A DNA stretch of 64,000 nucleotides, taken from the NCBI GenBank assembly GCA_963677225.1, contig OY781923.1, positions 744,001-808,000 on the forward strand, read 5' to 3'. The notes beneath the pieces are model-generated. The model saw nothing but the letters and a program-made list of their open reading frames with translations, did not search any database and was not told the DNA's origin. Position numbers and translations under genes: made by a program. The stretch is from SABI01 sp028532915. GTDB lineage: Bacteria > Spirochaetota > Spirochaetia > Sphaerochaetales > Sphaerochaetaceae. Positions 34,432 to 43,607 of the stretch are shown in pieces (the first letter of the stretch is position 1; the number at the start of each line of letters is the position of its first letter).

Positions 34432-36045
34432 ATGAGAAGAGCTATATCTATCATCATGGTGGTATTGTTGAGTGCAACAGTACTGTTTGCTGGCGGGACC
34501 GAGGAGAAATCTCCCGTTTCAGCAGAGGAGAAACCTGTAGAACAGGTGTATAAGGAAGGATGGCTGTCCGGCGGTGGCATTACCCCTACATTCATTACTA
34601 CAGCAACACACAGATTGGATATCACCGTCAATGAACCGCTTGTGGCAATCACCTGGAAAGGTGGATTGCAGCCGTTGATCGCTGATTCCTATGAGATGCA
34701 GGAAAACGGAAAAACATGGATCCTTCATATCAGAGATGATGCTTTCTGGCATGACGGTACCAAGGTGACATCCGATGATGTTATTTTCAGCTACAATGCC
34801 TATGCCGACCCACGTGTAGGTTCTCGATGGGCTTCAAAAGCTGCGAGTATCAAGGGATATGATGAATTCAGAAACGGTGATGCCGATTCTCTTGAAGGTG
34901 TGACCGCAATCGATGACAGCACCGTCAAGGTGGAATTATCTCAGGAGATGCCCTTATGGATGAAAATCGAGCAGACCTATCTGGTTATCTTCCCGAACCA
35001 TATTCTGGGTGATGTAGAACCTGAGAAACTTGTTTCCGATGAATATTGGCAGCATAGAATAGGTACGGGACCGTTTAAATGGGCAGAATACAAACAGGAC
35101 CAGTACATCATGCTCGAGAAAAATGAAGACTATTATCTCGGCGAGCCTAAACTCGATAAGCTCATTTACCAAATGTACAGCGATGCTTCCACTCATGTAA
35201 GCGGACTTCTTTCCGGTCAGATAGACACGACAGCCTATGAGACGACGATCATATCGCCTAAAGATGCTGTAAATCTCGAGAATAATCAGGACCTTGATAT
35301 CTTCGTCATGGAAAAAGGTTCTCCATCATTCTTGACAGTCAATCATGAGAAAGAGTGGGCGGATGTAAGACTGCGTCAGGCTCTCAGATATGCTATTGAT
35401 GTGGAGACTATGCTTGATGCGATCTATCCCGGAGCAAAACCTGCGACGACCTTACTGCCTCAGACATGGACCCATCCGGATGATCTCAATGATTACGCTT
35501 ATAATCCGGAAAAGGCCAAAGAGCTGATCAAAGCGGCAGGATGGTCGGGAAGAACGGTAGATTTCGTCTACCACTACCAGGATGAACAAAGCAGAAATCT
35601 TATTGTAGCAATCCAGCAGTACCTTGATAAAGTCGGAATACATATCGAACCCAGAAAGATGGACCCGGCCGGATTGAATGCATTGTATCTCTCAGGTGAT
35701 TTCGATATGGGGCTGCTCGGACAGGGCATGGGACTTGATCCGGCAGGCGGAGAGATTGTTGTCAAATCTGGCGAAATCAGAGCTCACGGATATTCCAATC
35801 CTGAAGTCGATGAATTGTTCCAGGAAGGAAAAGCCCTGGCCGAACAATCCGAAAGAGCTCCGATCTATCAGAAGATCTCAAAGATCCTTAATGAGGAACT
35901 ACCTCAAATCTACCTGTGGTATGATATAAGGCACCTCGGTTTCAGCAAAGATGTTGCGGGCCCTTATGATCATTACAAGGAACAGAAGATCATCTACTTC
36001 AATATGCCGGTGTATAATGAAATTGAAACCTGGTATGTCAAGTAA
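34432..36045 (+). CDS. ABC importer substrate-binding protein, SBP_bac_5 (Dpp/Opp type)
   Basis: 537 residues with a spirochaete-style signal peptide ending LFAGGTEEK, probably a periplasmic or anchored protein. The domain is the large cluster C binding protein used for peptides but also for oligosaccharides and sugar acids. Typical stretches are NEPLVAITWKGGLQPLIADS and WHDGTKVTSDDVIFSYN. Start at 34432 after AGGAGG. Context with sulfatases and aldolases favours a sulfated or acidic glycan fragment rather than a peptide. A stem-loop follows at 36072-36107. Confidence 0.9.
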   Translation: MRRAISIIMVVLLSATVLFAGGTEEKSPVSAEEKPVEQVYKEGWLSGGGITPTFITTATHRLDITVNEPLVAITWKGGLQPLIADSYEMQENGKTWILHIRDDAFWHDGTKVTSDDVIFSYNAYADPRVGSRWASKAASIKGYDEFRNGDADSLEGVTAIDDSTVKVELSQEMPLWMKIEQTYLVIFPNHILGDVEPEKLVSDEYWQHRIGTGPFKWAEYKQDQYIMLEKNEDYYLGEPKLDKLIYQMYSDASTHVSGLLSGQIDTTAYETTIISPKDAVNLENNQDLDIFVMEKGSPSFLTVNHEKEWADVRLRQALRYAIDVETMLDAIYPGAKPATTLLPQTWTHPDDLNDYAYNPEKAKELIKAAGWSGRTVDFVYHYQDEQSRNLIVAIQQYLDKVGIHIEPRKMDPAGLNALYLSGDFDMGLLGQGMGLDPAGGEIVVKSGEIRAHGYSNPEVDELFQEGKALAEQSERAPIYQKISKILNEELPQIYLWYDIRHLGFSKDVAGPYDHYKEQKIIYFNMPVYNEIETWYVK

Positions 36046-36055
36046 GATATACGAC

Positions 36056-36065
36056 TGATATATCC
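36056..36065. promoter_or_regulatory. Imperfect operator copy TGATATATCC
   Basis: One mismatch from the palindrome, 11 bases after the binding-protein stop and before the permease genes; may be a weak internal site. Confidence 0.35.
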
Positions 36066-36071
36066 TGAAGG

Positions 36072-36107
36072 TCCGGAATCATATGCCATGGTGTATATGG
36101 TTCCGGA
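36072..36107 (+). other. Intercistronic stem-loop after the binding-protein gene
   Basis: TCCGGAATCATAT pairs with ATATGGTTCCGGA (one G-T wobble) around a 10-base loop, with no T-run after it. Such elements protect the binding-protein mRNA and reduce downstream permease expression. Confidence 0.55.
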
Positions 36108-36176
36108 GTCTATGCTGTCTGAACCAGCCGGGTTCATGATCTGCCCGGGTGGTAACATAACTAATAAGGAGAAGTG

Positions 36177-37133
36177 ATGGGTAAATACATCATACGGCGA
36201 CTGCTCATATCAATTCCCATGCTCATCGGCATAACTCTGATCATCTTTCTTCTGGCTAATCTGCTGCCGGGAGATGCAGTTACTGCCATGATGGCGACAG
36301 AGGCTCCCGTGAGTCAGGATGCGATAGACCAGATGAGGGCCAATCTCGGTCTTGATAAATCTATCGTGGTACGGTATGCGATATGGGTAAAGGGACTTTT
36401 ACAAGGTAATCTGGGATATTCTCATATATCATATCTTTCGGTAGGACAGGTCATCTCAGAACGAATCGGACCTACTTTGGAACTTATGGGCATTTCTCTT
36501 CTGATCTCGATCGTCATCGGCATTATCCTCGGTGTGATTTCCGCTCTGAAACAATACACGGTTCTCGATTATGTGTTGACGGTTCTGGGGTTCATCGGCC
36601 GGTCCATCCCCGTATTCTTCGTCGGAATGCTGCTGATATACTTTTTCGCTTTGAAACTTCCATGGTTTCCGGTATCCGGAATGAGTGAGGCCGGAACCGA
36701 CGGAGGTATCCGGGATAATATCTGGCATCTTGTTTTGCCGATGGTTTCACTTTCAATTCTGAGAATCGCAGAATTTCTGCGCTACACACGGGCGAGCATG
36801 CTCGAACAGCTTCACAGCGATTTCGTCTGGACGGCACGTTCCAAAGGATTGAAAGAGAAAATGGTCATAAGCAAACATGTGTTCAGAAATGCCCTTATTC
36901 CGATCATTACGCTGATAGGTCTGAATATTCCTGTACTTTTCAGTGGAGCTATCATCATAGAGCAGGTCTTTCAATGGCCGGGAATCGGAACACTGTTTGT
37001 CACATCGGTGACCCAGAGAGATTACCCTATGCTCATGGGACTTTCTCTCATCTCGAGTATAGTAATTCTCATCAGTAATCTGCTGACCGATATCATGTAT
37101 GCCGTAGCGGACCCGAGGATCAAATATGAATAA
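36177..37133 (+). CDS. ABC importer permease, DppB-like
   Basis: 318 residues with about six membrane helices. The first reads YIIRRLLISIPMLIGITLII and is characteristic of DppB/OppB proteins; the EAA loop region is ARSKGLKEKMVISKHVFRNALIP. ATG 36177 is five bases after AAGGAG; a GTG immediately before is less likely. It overlaps the next permease gene by eight bases. Confidence 0.92.
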   Translation: MGKYIIRRLLISIPMLIGITLIIFLLANLLPGDAVTAMMATEAPVSQDAIDQMRANLGLDKSIVVRYAIWVKGLLQGNLGYSHISYLSVGQVISERIGPTLELMGISLLISIVIGIILGVISALKQYTVLDYVLTVLGFIGRSIPVFFVGMLLIYFFALKLPWFPVSGMSEAGTDGGIRDNIWHLVLPMVSLSILRIAEFLRYTRASMLEQLHSDFVWTARSKGLKEKMVISKHVFRNALIPIITLIGLNIPVLFSGAIIIEQVFQWPGIGTLFVTSVTQRDYPMLMGLSLISSIVILISNLLTDIMYAVADPRIKYE

Positions 37134-38028
37134 TACAATACACATGCAAGATTCGATCGACCAGTTGGAGATGGTGAAGGGAGAAAGTTTCGGTTATAAA
37201 GCCGTTCAGCGGTTCAAACGACATAAACTTGCTATGTTCGGGCTGGTCGTATTAGGTTTCCTGCTGATTCTTACGATCGTTGTCCCAATCTTCATCGGTG
37301 ATAGTGCATATGAACTGAACTTCACCGAAATGGCGCAGAGTCCATCGTTGAAACATATATCGGGAACCGACAGTATCGGAAGAGATATTTTCGCCAGACT
37401 GATGATCGGTGGACGGGTCTCTCTGTCCGTAGGGCTCGTATCGGTAATCATATCCACCACCATAGGTGTGATCCTGGGAGGACTTGCCGGATATTTCGGC
37501 GGAAAGGTGGACATGATCATCATGAGGTTCACCGACACGATCATGTGTTTTCCTTATCTGGTCATCGTCATGACCTTAGTGGCTGTCCTGGGGCCGAGTC
37601 TTTTCAATACTATGTTTGCAATCGGTGTTCTCTCATGGACACGTATTGCACGAATCACCAGAGGAGAGTTTCTTCATCTCAGGGAAATGCAGTTCATCGA
37701 AGCTGACAGAAGCCTCGGAATCAAAACACCCACCATTATTTTCGGCCATCTTCTGCCTAATGCCCTCAGTCCTGTGATAGTCAGTGCGACCTTCAATATG
37801 GCGAATGCGATACTCATGGAAGCGGGACTATCCTTTCTGGGGCTGGGCGTTCAGCTGCCGACCCCCAGTTGGGGAAACATGCTTCAGGAGGCGACGACGT
37901 TAACTATTCTGGAGACAATGCCCTGGGTCTGGATTCCTGCAGGAGTCCTGATAGCGGTTACGGTGTTGAGTATCAATTTTATCGGAGATGGTCTCAGAGA
38001 TGCCATGGATCCGAAGATGATGTTGTGA
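37126..38028 (+). CDS. ABC importer permease, DppC-like
   Basis: 300 residues with a cytoplasmic N-terminal tail and about six helices. It contains GTDSIGRDIFARLMIGGRVSL and the coupling loop EADRSLGIKTPTIIFGHLLPN, as in DppC/OppC. It pairs with the DppB-like permease. The start overlaps the upstream gene; the ATPase gene follows seven bases later. Confidence 0.92.
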   Translation: MNNTIHMQDSIDQLEMVKGESFGYKAVQRFKRHKLAMFGLVVLGFLLILTIVVPIFIGDSAYELNFTEMAQSPSLKHISGTDSIGRDIFARLMIGGRVSLSVGLVSVIISTTIGVILGGLAGYFGGKVDMIIMRFTDTIMCFPYLVIVMTLVAVLGPSLFNTMFAIGVLSWTRIARITRGEFLHLREMQFIEADRSLGIKTPTIIFGHLLPNALSPVIVSATFNMANAILMEAGLSFLGLGVQLPTPSWGNMLQEATTLTILETMPWVWIPAGVLIAVTVLSINFIGDGLRDAMDPKMML

Positions 38029-38035
38029 GGCAAAG

Positions 38036-39004
38036 ATGGAAAAGCTGCTGGAAATTAAAGATTTGAAAGTTCACTTTGAAACACGTGAGGCGACGATACA
38101 TGCTGTGAACGGCATTTCCTACACTCTGCACAAAGGAGAGACCATCGGGATTGTCGGTGAGAGCGGATCGGGAAAGACGGTAAGTTCGATGTCTTTACTG
38201 AAACTGATCGAGATGCCGCCCGGAAAGATCGCAGGCGGTAAAGCTCTCTACAAAGGGAGCAACCTGCTTGATCTGAGCCAGAATGAACTGCGTGAATTCA
38301 GGGGAAAGGAAATCGGAGTGATCTTTCAGGATCCGATGACATCTTTCAATCCTGTCCTTACGATTGGAGATCAGCTGACTGAAGGATTGATATCACAGGG
38401 TGTTTCAAAGAAGGAAGCTTTCAGAAAAGCGGCCGAGCTGCTCGAGATCGTAGGGATTCCTTCTCCTGCAGAACGGCTGAAAGATTATCCGAACACGTTC
38501 TCGGGAGGAATGAGACAGAGAGTCATGATTGCGATGGGACTGATATCCAATCCGAAGATCATCATTGCCGATGAACCTACTACAGCACTGGATGTGACGG
38601 TTCAGGCTCAGATAATCGATCTGGTGAAGAATTTGAAAGACAAGTTCGGAACATCCATCATCTGGATCACACATGATCTGGGAGTAGTGGCCGGAATGGC
38701 TGATAGAGTCCTTGTAATGTATGCAGGATTCATAGTCGAGGAGGCTCCTGTCGATCAGCTCTATACACATCCGGTACATCCATATACCAGAGGACTGCTG
38801 AAGTCGTTACCTACTATCGATGATGACGAAAGAAACAGGCTTGCTTCGATTCCAGGGTTGCCCCCTTATATGAACAGGATGCCGACAGGATGCCCGTTTG
38901 CCCCCCGTTGTTCAAAGGCTGTTGAAAGATGTTTCAAAGAAAATCCGGTATTGGAAATTCGTAATGGAGATCCTTACCATCGTGCGGCCTGCTGGCTCGA
39001 TTGA
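38036..39004 (+). CDS. ABC importer ATPase, DppD-like
   Basis: 322 residues with Walker A GESGSGKT, signature SGGMRQRVMIAMG, Walker B IIADEPTTALD, and the C-terminal oligopeptide-importer extension with clustered cysteines (CPFAPRCSKAVERC), which in some relatives holds an iron-sulfur cluster. It forms a heterodimer with the next gene product on the inner face of the membrane. Confidence 0.93.
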   Translation: MEKLLEIKDLKVHFETREATIHAVNGISYTLHKGETIGIVGESGSGKTVSSMSLLKLIEMPPGKIAGGKALYKGSNLLDLSQNELREFRGKEIGVIFQDPMTSFNPVLTIGDQLTEGLISQGVSKKEAFRKAAELLEIVGIPSPAERLKDYPNTFSGGMRQRVMIAMGLISNPKIIIADEPTTALDVTVQAQIIDLVKNLKDKFGTSIIWITHDLGVVAGMADRVLVMYAGFIVEEAPVDQLYTHPVHPYTRGLLKSLPTIDDDERNRLASIPGLPPYMNRMPTGCPFAPRCSKAVERCFKENPVLEIRNGDPYHRAACWLD

Positions 39005-39032
39005 ACAACAGGTTAGAGGAGAGACTGATAAT

Positions 39033-40034
39033 ATGGCAGAAATTAAAGATGTAAAAAGAGATAACACACTATTGTCAGTGGAAGGATTGAAAGTCCATTT
39101 CCCCATACGTGAAGGTATCCTTAGAAAGAAACAGGTAGGAGTCGTCAAAGCGGTAGATGGCCTTGATTTTTCCATCAGGAGTAATGAAACTTTTGGTCTT
39201 GTCGGGGAATCCGGGTGCGGAAAATCAACAACAGGACGTGCGATACTCAGACTGATTGAAAGTACCGAAGGCAGTATTTACTATAAAGACAAGAATCTTA
39301 CGAAAATGACTCAGAAAGAGATGATGCCTCTCCGCCGGGATCTGCAGATGATATTCCAGGACCCTTATGCATCACTCAATCCACGTCAACCGGTTATAGA
39401 TATCATTTCAGACCCGTTGATTGCCCATTCGATGATCTCAAAATCTGAAAAACAAGACAAGGTCGCACAGTTGATGGAACTTGTAGGGTTGAATCCCAGA
39501 TTCATGAACCGGTTCCCGCATGAGTTCTCGGGTGGACAGCGTCAGAGAATCGGGATTGCCAGATCATTGGCTCTTAATGCGAAATTCATCGTATGCGATG
39601 AACCTATTGCTGCACTCGATGTATCAATTCAGGCTCAGGTCATCAACCTTCTTCAGGATATTCAGGACAAGCTGGGTCTGACTTATCTGTTCATAGCTCA
39701 TGATCTGAGTGTTGTGAGACATATCAGCGATCGTATCGCAGTGATGTATCTTGGTAAGATCGTCGAGATCACCGGTAAGAAAGAGCTTTTCCAAAACCCT
39801 CAGCATATGTATACGAAGACCCTGCTCAGTGCAGTTCCTATTCCAGATCCTGCGAAGGAGAGAAAAAGGACCAGAATCATTACAGAAGGGGAGGTTCCCA
39901 GTCCTCTGCACAAACCTCAAGGATGTGCATTTTCTTCACGATGTCCCTATGCTAAGAAGATATGCAGAGAACAAGAGCCTGAACTAAAAAAGACTTCCGA
40001 AGAGCATTGGACGGCATGCTGGGAGGTCCAATGA
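39033..40034 (+). CDS. ABC importer ATPase, DppF-like
   Basis: 333 residues with Walker A GESGCGKST, signature SGGQRQRIGIARS, Walker B VCDEPIAALD and the cysteine-containing tail (CAFSSRCPYAKKIC). I take ATG 39033 as the start because GAGGAGAG precedes it, although the frame is open from 38898. The stop overlaps the start of the next sulfatase (ATGA), tying that enzyme to the importer. Confidence 0.92.
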   Translation: MAEIKDVKRDNTLLSVEGLKVHFPIREGILRKKQVGVVKAVDGLDFSIRSNETFGLVGESGCGKSTTGRAILRLIESTEGSIYYKDKNLTKMTQKEMMPLRRDLQMIFQDPYASLNPRQPVIDIISDPLIAHSMISKSEKQDKVAQLMELVGLNPRFMNRFPHEFSGGQRQRIGIARSLALNAKFIVCDEPIAALDVSIQAQVINLLQDIQDKLGLTYLFIAHDLSVVRHISDRIAVMYLGKIVEITGKKELFQNPQHMYTKTLLSAVPIPDPAKERKRTRIITEGEVPSPLHKPQGCAFSSRCPYAKKICREQEPELKKTSEEHWTACWEVQ

Positions 40035-41458
40035 GAAGACCGAATATTTTATGGATATGTACTGACCAGCAGCGCTATGATACCATCCATTACCTGGGGA
40101 ATCAGGCAATACATACACCTAATCTCGACCGACTATGCAGAGAAGGAACTTCTTTTACCAATGCATATTGTCAGAATCCTGTCTGTTCTCCGAGCAGAGC
40201 GAGCTTTCTTACCGGAAAATATCCCTCAGAGACAGGTATCACGGCAAACGGTCAAAAGAGTGTTCCCGAAGAAACCGAACTTATTACGAAAGAACTTCAT
40301 GATCTTGGGTACAGGTGCGGTCTGTGCGGAAAACTTCATCTTGCATCACCAAAGGAGGGCATAGAGAATCGCTGCGATGATGCCTACGAAGTTTTCCATT
40401 ACAGCCATGACCCCTGGTATGGAAATTGTGAGGATAACGAATATCTGAAATGGCTTGTTGATACCAAAGGAGATCTCAGGGAATTATTTGAGTACGAATC
40501 CGGTCACAGAAGAGGATATTCAAGAAACATCACTGCACAGAAGCATCAGAGTACCTGGTGTGTGAACAAGGCTATCGAGTGTATAGATGAATGGGAGAGT
40601 GAAAATATGGATGATCCATGGCTGCTGAGTCTCAATATTTTCGACCCGCATCCTCCTTTTGATGCACCCGAAGAATATGCCGGCAGATATGACTGTGAGA
40701 AATTGCCGGATCCGCTGTTCAGAGAGAGTGATATGAAAAATCAGGAAAATCTGAAGATGGCTTATCATCAGAGTGCTCTGAATTTTCATGAACCGGATAA
40801 AATAATCAAACAGAAGAAAGCAAGCTACTACGGGATGGTGGAGCTCATAGATGAGCAGATCGGAAGATTGCTGAATTATCTGGAAGAACACGATCTGAGA
40901 CAAACGACTATGATCATCTTTCATTCCGATCACGGAGAGATGCTCGGTGACCATGGTCTGCTGCTGAAAGGGGCGAGGTTTTATGAAGGGGCTACCAAAG
41001 TTCCTCTGATCTTTTCTCTTCCCGGCGTCATCAAAGAGGGCAAGCAATATGATCATCTTGTCGAGTTGAGAGATATTGTGCCGACACTACGTGAGATGGC
41101 AAAAATGACAGCATCGGCGAATTCCCTGTGGAAGATCCTCACAGAAAAAGAAAACGGGCCGGTCCGAGATCATGTCGTGTGTGAATATCATGATTCGCTA
41201 TGGCCCCAATTTGCGGATAAGAATGCTGTTCACCATACCACCAATGCCACGATGTACCGGAATGACCGGTTCAAGATTGTTATCTATCATACTCAAAGTA
41301 CCGGAGAACTATATGATCTTGAAAATGATCCTGATGAGTTCGAAAATCATTGGAATGAAATGTCATATAGAAGTATCCAGACAGAACTGATGCTGCTCGT
41401 CATGGACCATTATATGAGCGGCTGCAGGTCTAAGACACCTGTAATATGGAGTTTTTAG
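40031..41458 (+). CDS. Cytoplasmic S1-family sulfatase, copy 2
   Basis: 475 residues with the classical CSPSRASFLTG signature (Cys52 predicted formylglycine), CTDQQRYD near the start, and FHSDHGEMLGDHG. No signal peptide. It is translationally coupled to the last importer gene, with GGGAGG before its ATG, so it very likely acts on the transported compound. It is only distantly similar to copies 1 and 3, which suggests different sulfate positions. Confidence 0.92.
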   Translation: MRRPNILWICTDQQRYDTIHYLGNQAIHTPNLDRLCREGTSFTNAYCQNPVCSPSRASFLTGKYPSETGITANGQKSVPEETELITKELHDLGYRCGLCGKLHLASPKEGIENRCDDAYEVFHYSHDPWYGNCEDNEYLKWLVDTKGDLRELFEYESGHRRGYSRNITAQKHQSTWCVNKAIECIDEWESENMDDPWLLSLNIFDPHPPFDAPEEYAGRYDCEKLPDPLFRESDMKNQENLKMAYHQSALNFHEPDKIIKQKKASYYGMVELIDEQIGRLLNYLEEHDLRQTTMIIFHSDHGEMLGDHGLLLKGARFYEGATKVPLIFSLPGVIKEGKQYDHLVELRDIVPTLREMAKMTASANSLWKILTEKENGPVRDHVVCEYHDSLWPQFADKNAVHHTTNATMYRNDRFKIVIYHTQSTGELYDLENDPDEFENHWNEMSYRSIQTELMLLVMDHYMSGCRSKTPVIWSF

Positions 41459-41507
41459 CCTATCGCAGAAGGATAAGATTAGTCCGGTTGAAAGAGAATA
41501 TACATTA

Positions 41508-42299
41508 TCAGCAATCATACTCGATCTTACCCAGAACTCTTGAAGGATTGACCTTTTTGAAGGAGATTTCGATTTTCCTGTCTTCAATCGAGAATTCACA
41601 ATACCTACCTGCACATTGTTCTTTAAGGGGGTAGTTTTCAATGAAAGAAGGAACTGCCAGGCAGGGAATGGTATTTACTTTTTTGAAATAAAACCAGTGA
41701 ACATGACCACATAGATAACAAAGTATATTTTTTCCCTGAAGTAATATACGTTCAACTTCTTCTCCGTTATCAATTCTCTCCTGACCTGCAATGGTTGTGA
41801 AAAAGGGATTTCCCTTCATATCCTGGCTGAAGAAGGGATGATGGGCACAAATAATCTTGGGTAGATCGTCTGCCGTCAATTCTTGTTCAAGCCATTTCAA
41901 CTGCTGACACGATATGTGTCCCATGCATTCTTTTCTGACAGGGTCAGCGGTATTCAAAAAGATGAAACGGATTCCATTGATGATTTTCGAGTAGTAGGAT
42001 GATTGCAGGCCAAGGATTTCAAGATTCTCTTTGATAGTCACGTTATGCAGATCGTGATTGCCTAAGACGGGATAAGTCTTTTTTCCTGACTTTCTAAAAA
42101 GAGAGACGATTTTTCTGGTGTTCTCGGAATCTGAGCAATAGTCATGATTATTGACTCTGTCTCCCAGATCTATGATCACTTCAGATTTGCACAGATCAAA
42201 GAAGATGTTCAGTAGATGTTCCGCTTCATCTCCGGGACGGCATTCAATAAGGCCTCCCATGTGGATATCACTGATCAATGTAAAACTGTTGTGAGTCAT
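41508..42299 (-). CDS. Calcineurin-like metallophosphoesterase
   Basis: 263 residues with the five metallophosphoesterase motifs: SDIHMGG, GDRVNNHD, GNHD, AHHPF and GHVHWF. Soluble and probably cytoplasmic. The ATG at 42299 is preceded by GGGAG; the frame is open to 42359, but that would code through the ribosome site. Substrate is unknown. It is the gene after jetD on the same strand (127-base gap), so it may be co-transcribed with the Wadjet system, or it may belong to the sulfatase cluster on its other side. Confidence 0.8.
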   Translation of the reverse strand: MTHNSFTLISDIHMGGLIECRPGDEAEHLLNIFFDLCKSEVIIDLGDRVNNHDYCSDSENTRKIVSLFRKSGKKTYPVLGNHDLHNVTIKENLEILGLQSSYYSKIINGIRFIFLNTADPVRKECMGHISCQQLKWLEQELTADDLPKIICAHHPFFSQDMKGNPFFTTIAGQERIDNGEEVERILLQGKNILCYLCGHVHWFYFKKVNTIPCLAVPSFIENYPLKEQCAGRYCEFSIEDRKIEISFKKVNPSRVLGKIEYDC

Positions 42300-42425
42300 G
42301 TATTCTCCCGGATATCTGCTGATACAATAATCATACCACTTCAGTGTCGAATCTTCCAATGCTAATCCTGATAAAGATTTTCATGTCATTCATTTATCTG
42401 TATTGTAATCAAGGAGGTAACAGAT

Positions 42426-43607
42426 CTAAACTTGATCTTTGCAAAATTCTGCAGCTGATTGAACTCTGTTGTAGCTAATAAGTTCCTGTTCCAACCGGAG
42501 ATTATCGCGGATAGTATTGGACACCAGATCCTGATAAAGAGCTCTTTCATCGTCGTTCAGATGATGCGGATCTCCTGTGAACGGTTTGGGCTCTCTCCCC
42601 CATGAATTCTGGTGGTCCATCAGCGTTTTCCGATCCATCAGAAATGAAGAAGTAGAAGGGAACAGAGAGCGAAACTGACTGAGTATTGAGAAACCGTGGG
42701 TGTCGATATCACCCCAGTACCAGATTGAGGTTCTATTAAGCCATGCACATTCTTTCAAATGGTTGAAATTATATCCCCGTCCGAAGATTACCAGACTTCT
42801 TTCGATATTCGGGAAGCTGAGTGCGCAGATATCATTCTCGATTACGAAGACTCGTTCGACAGGAAGTGTATCATCAGCTTGGAACAGTTGGCAGAATTGT
42901 CCTGAAGGAATGGATATATCTTCACATCCTCTGTAGTACAATCGCGGGTCGAGCAGACGGAATCTCACTAATTCCGGCTTATCCTTAAATCCGAATCTTC
43001 GTTCAAATTGTGCCACTCCCCGGTGGTTTTCATCGATGTGGTTCTTATCTGCCGTGATATTCAACCACTGATAAAGGATTTGCTTATGTTTTTCAGTGAA
43101 TTTTGTATCAATCATTGGAACATCAATCTGTCTGAGATATATCCCGGCTCTTGGATGACCGATCATCCACTCCCATAGCAGAAGCAGTCTGTCAAGATCT
43201 GACGATGTTTCCAGAAGTTTTATCGGATGACCCATCGCCCATTCGTACAGTCTCTCATCCTTTCTTCTGACAGTCTCTGTCAGATTGATGAATTCATCCC
43301 ATTTACGACGTTTACCGAGCAGTAGAGCAAGATCTTCAGGACTTTCGAATCGAAGGTGATCAGGAATCATATTCTTGCCGAAGAGCCGGTGATTGACCTC
43401 TTTATAGCATAAAAAGGGAGAGAGTTTCTGATGATCCTTGAATGATTTGATCCATGTTCTAATCAGATCATAGTTCTCGGTCATCTGTTTCGATGTGACC
43501 GAAGGCAGTCGATAATCATACGGGAAACAGGTTCTATAATGCTTATAGAAATAGCCGCGTTCCCAATCAGTCTGCAGCTTCCTGATTACGTCCTGTGGAT
43601 ACATCAT
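42426..43607 (-). CDS. jetD: Wadjet type I nuclease subunit JetD
   Basis: 393 residues. The N-terminal DUF3322 domain (QDVIRKLQTDWERGYFYKH) is followed by the C-terminal DUF2220 Toprim domain related to topoisomerase VI A, with the Toprim glutamate in VFVIENDIC and the acidic pair in YWGDIDTHGF. In characterised Wadjet systems JetD cuts small circular DNA after the JetABC motor has extruded it. The ATG at 43607 lies inside the end of jetC (41-base overlap), after AAGGAG; a longer frame from 43691 is open but would overlap jetC further. Confidence 0.9.
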   Translation of the reverse strand: MMYPQDVIRKLQTDWERGYFYKHYRTCFPYDYRLPSVTSKQMTENYDLIRTWIKSFKDHQKLSPFLCYKEVNHRLFGKNMIPDHLRFESPEDLALLLGKRRKWDEFINLTETVRRKDERLYEWAMGHPIKLLETSSDLDRLLLLWEWMIGHPRAGIYLRQIDVPMIDTKFTEKHKQILYQWLNITADKNHIDENHRGVAQFERRFGFKDKPELVRFRLLDPRLYYRGCEDISIPSGQFCQLFQADDTLPVERVFVIENDICALSFPNIERSLVIFGRGYNFNHLKECAWLNRTSIWYWGDIDTHGFSILSQFRSLFPSTSSFLMDRKTLMDHQNSWGREPKPFTGDPHHLNDDERALYQDLVSNTIRDNLRLEQELISYNRVQSAAEFCKDQV

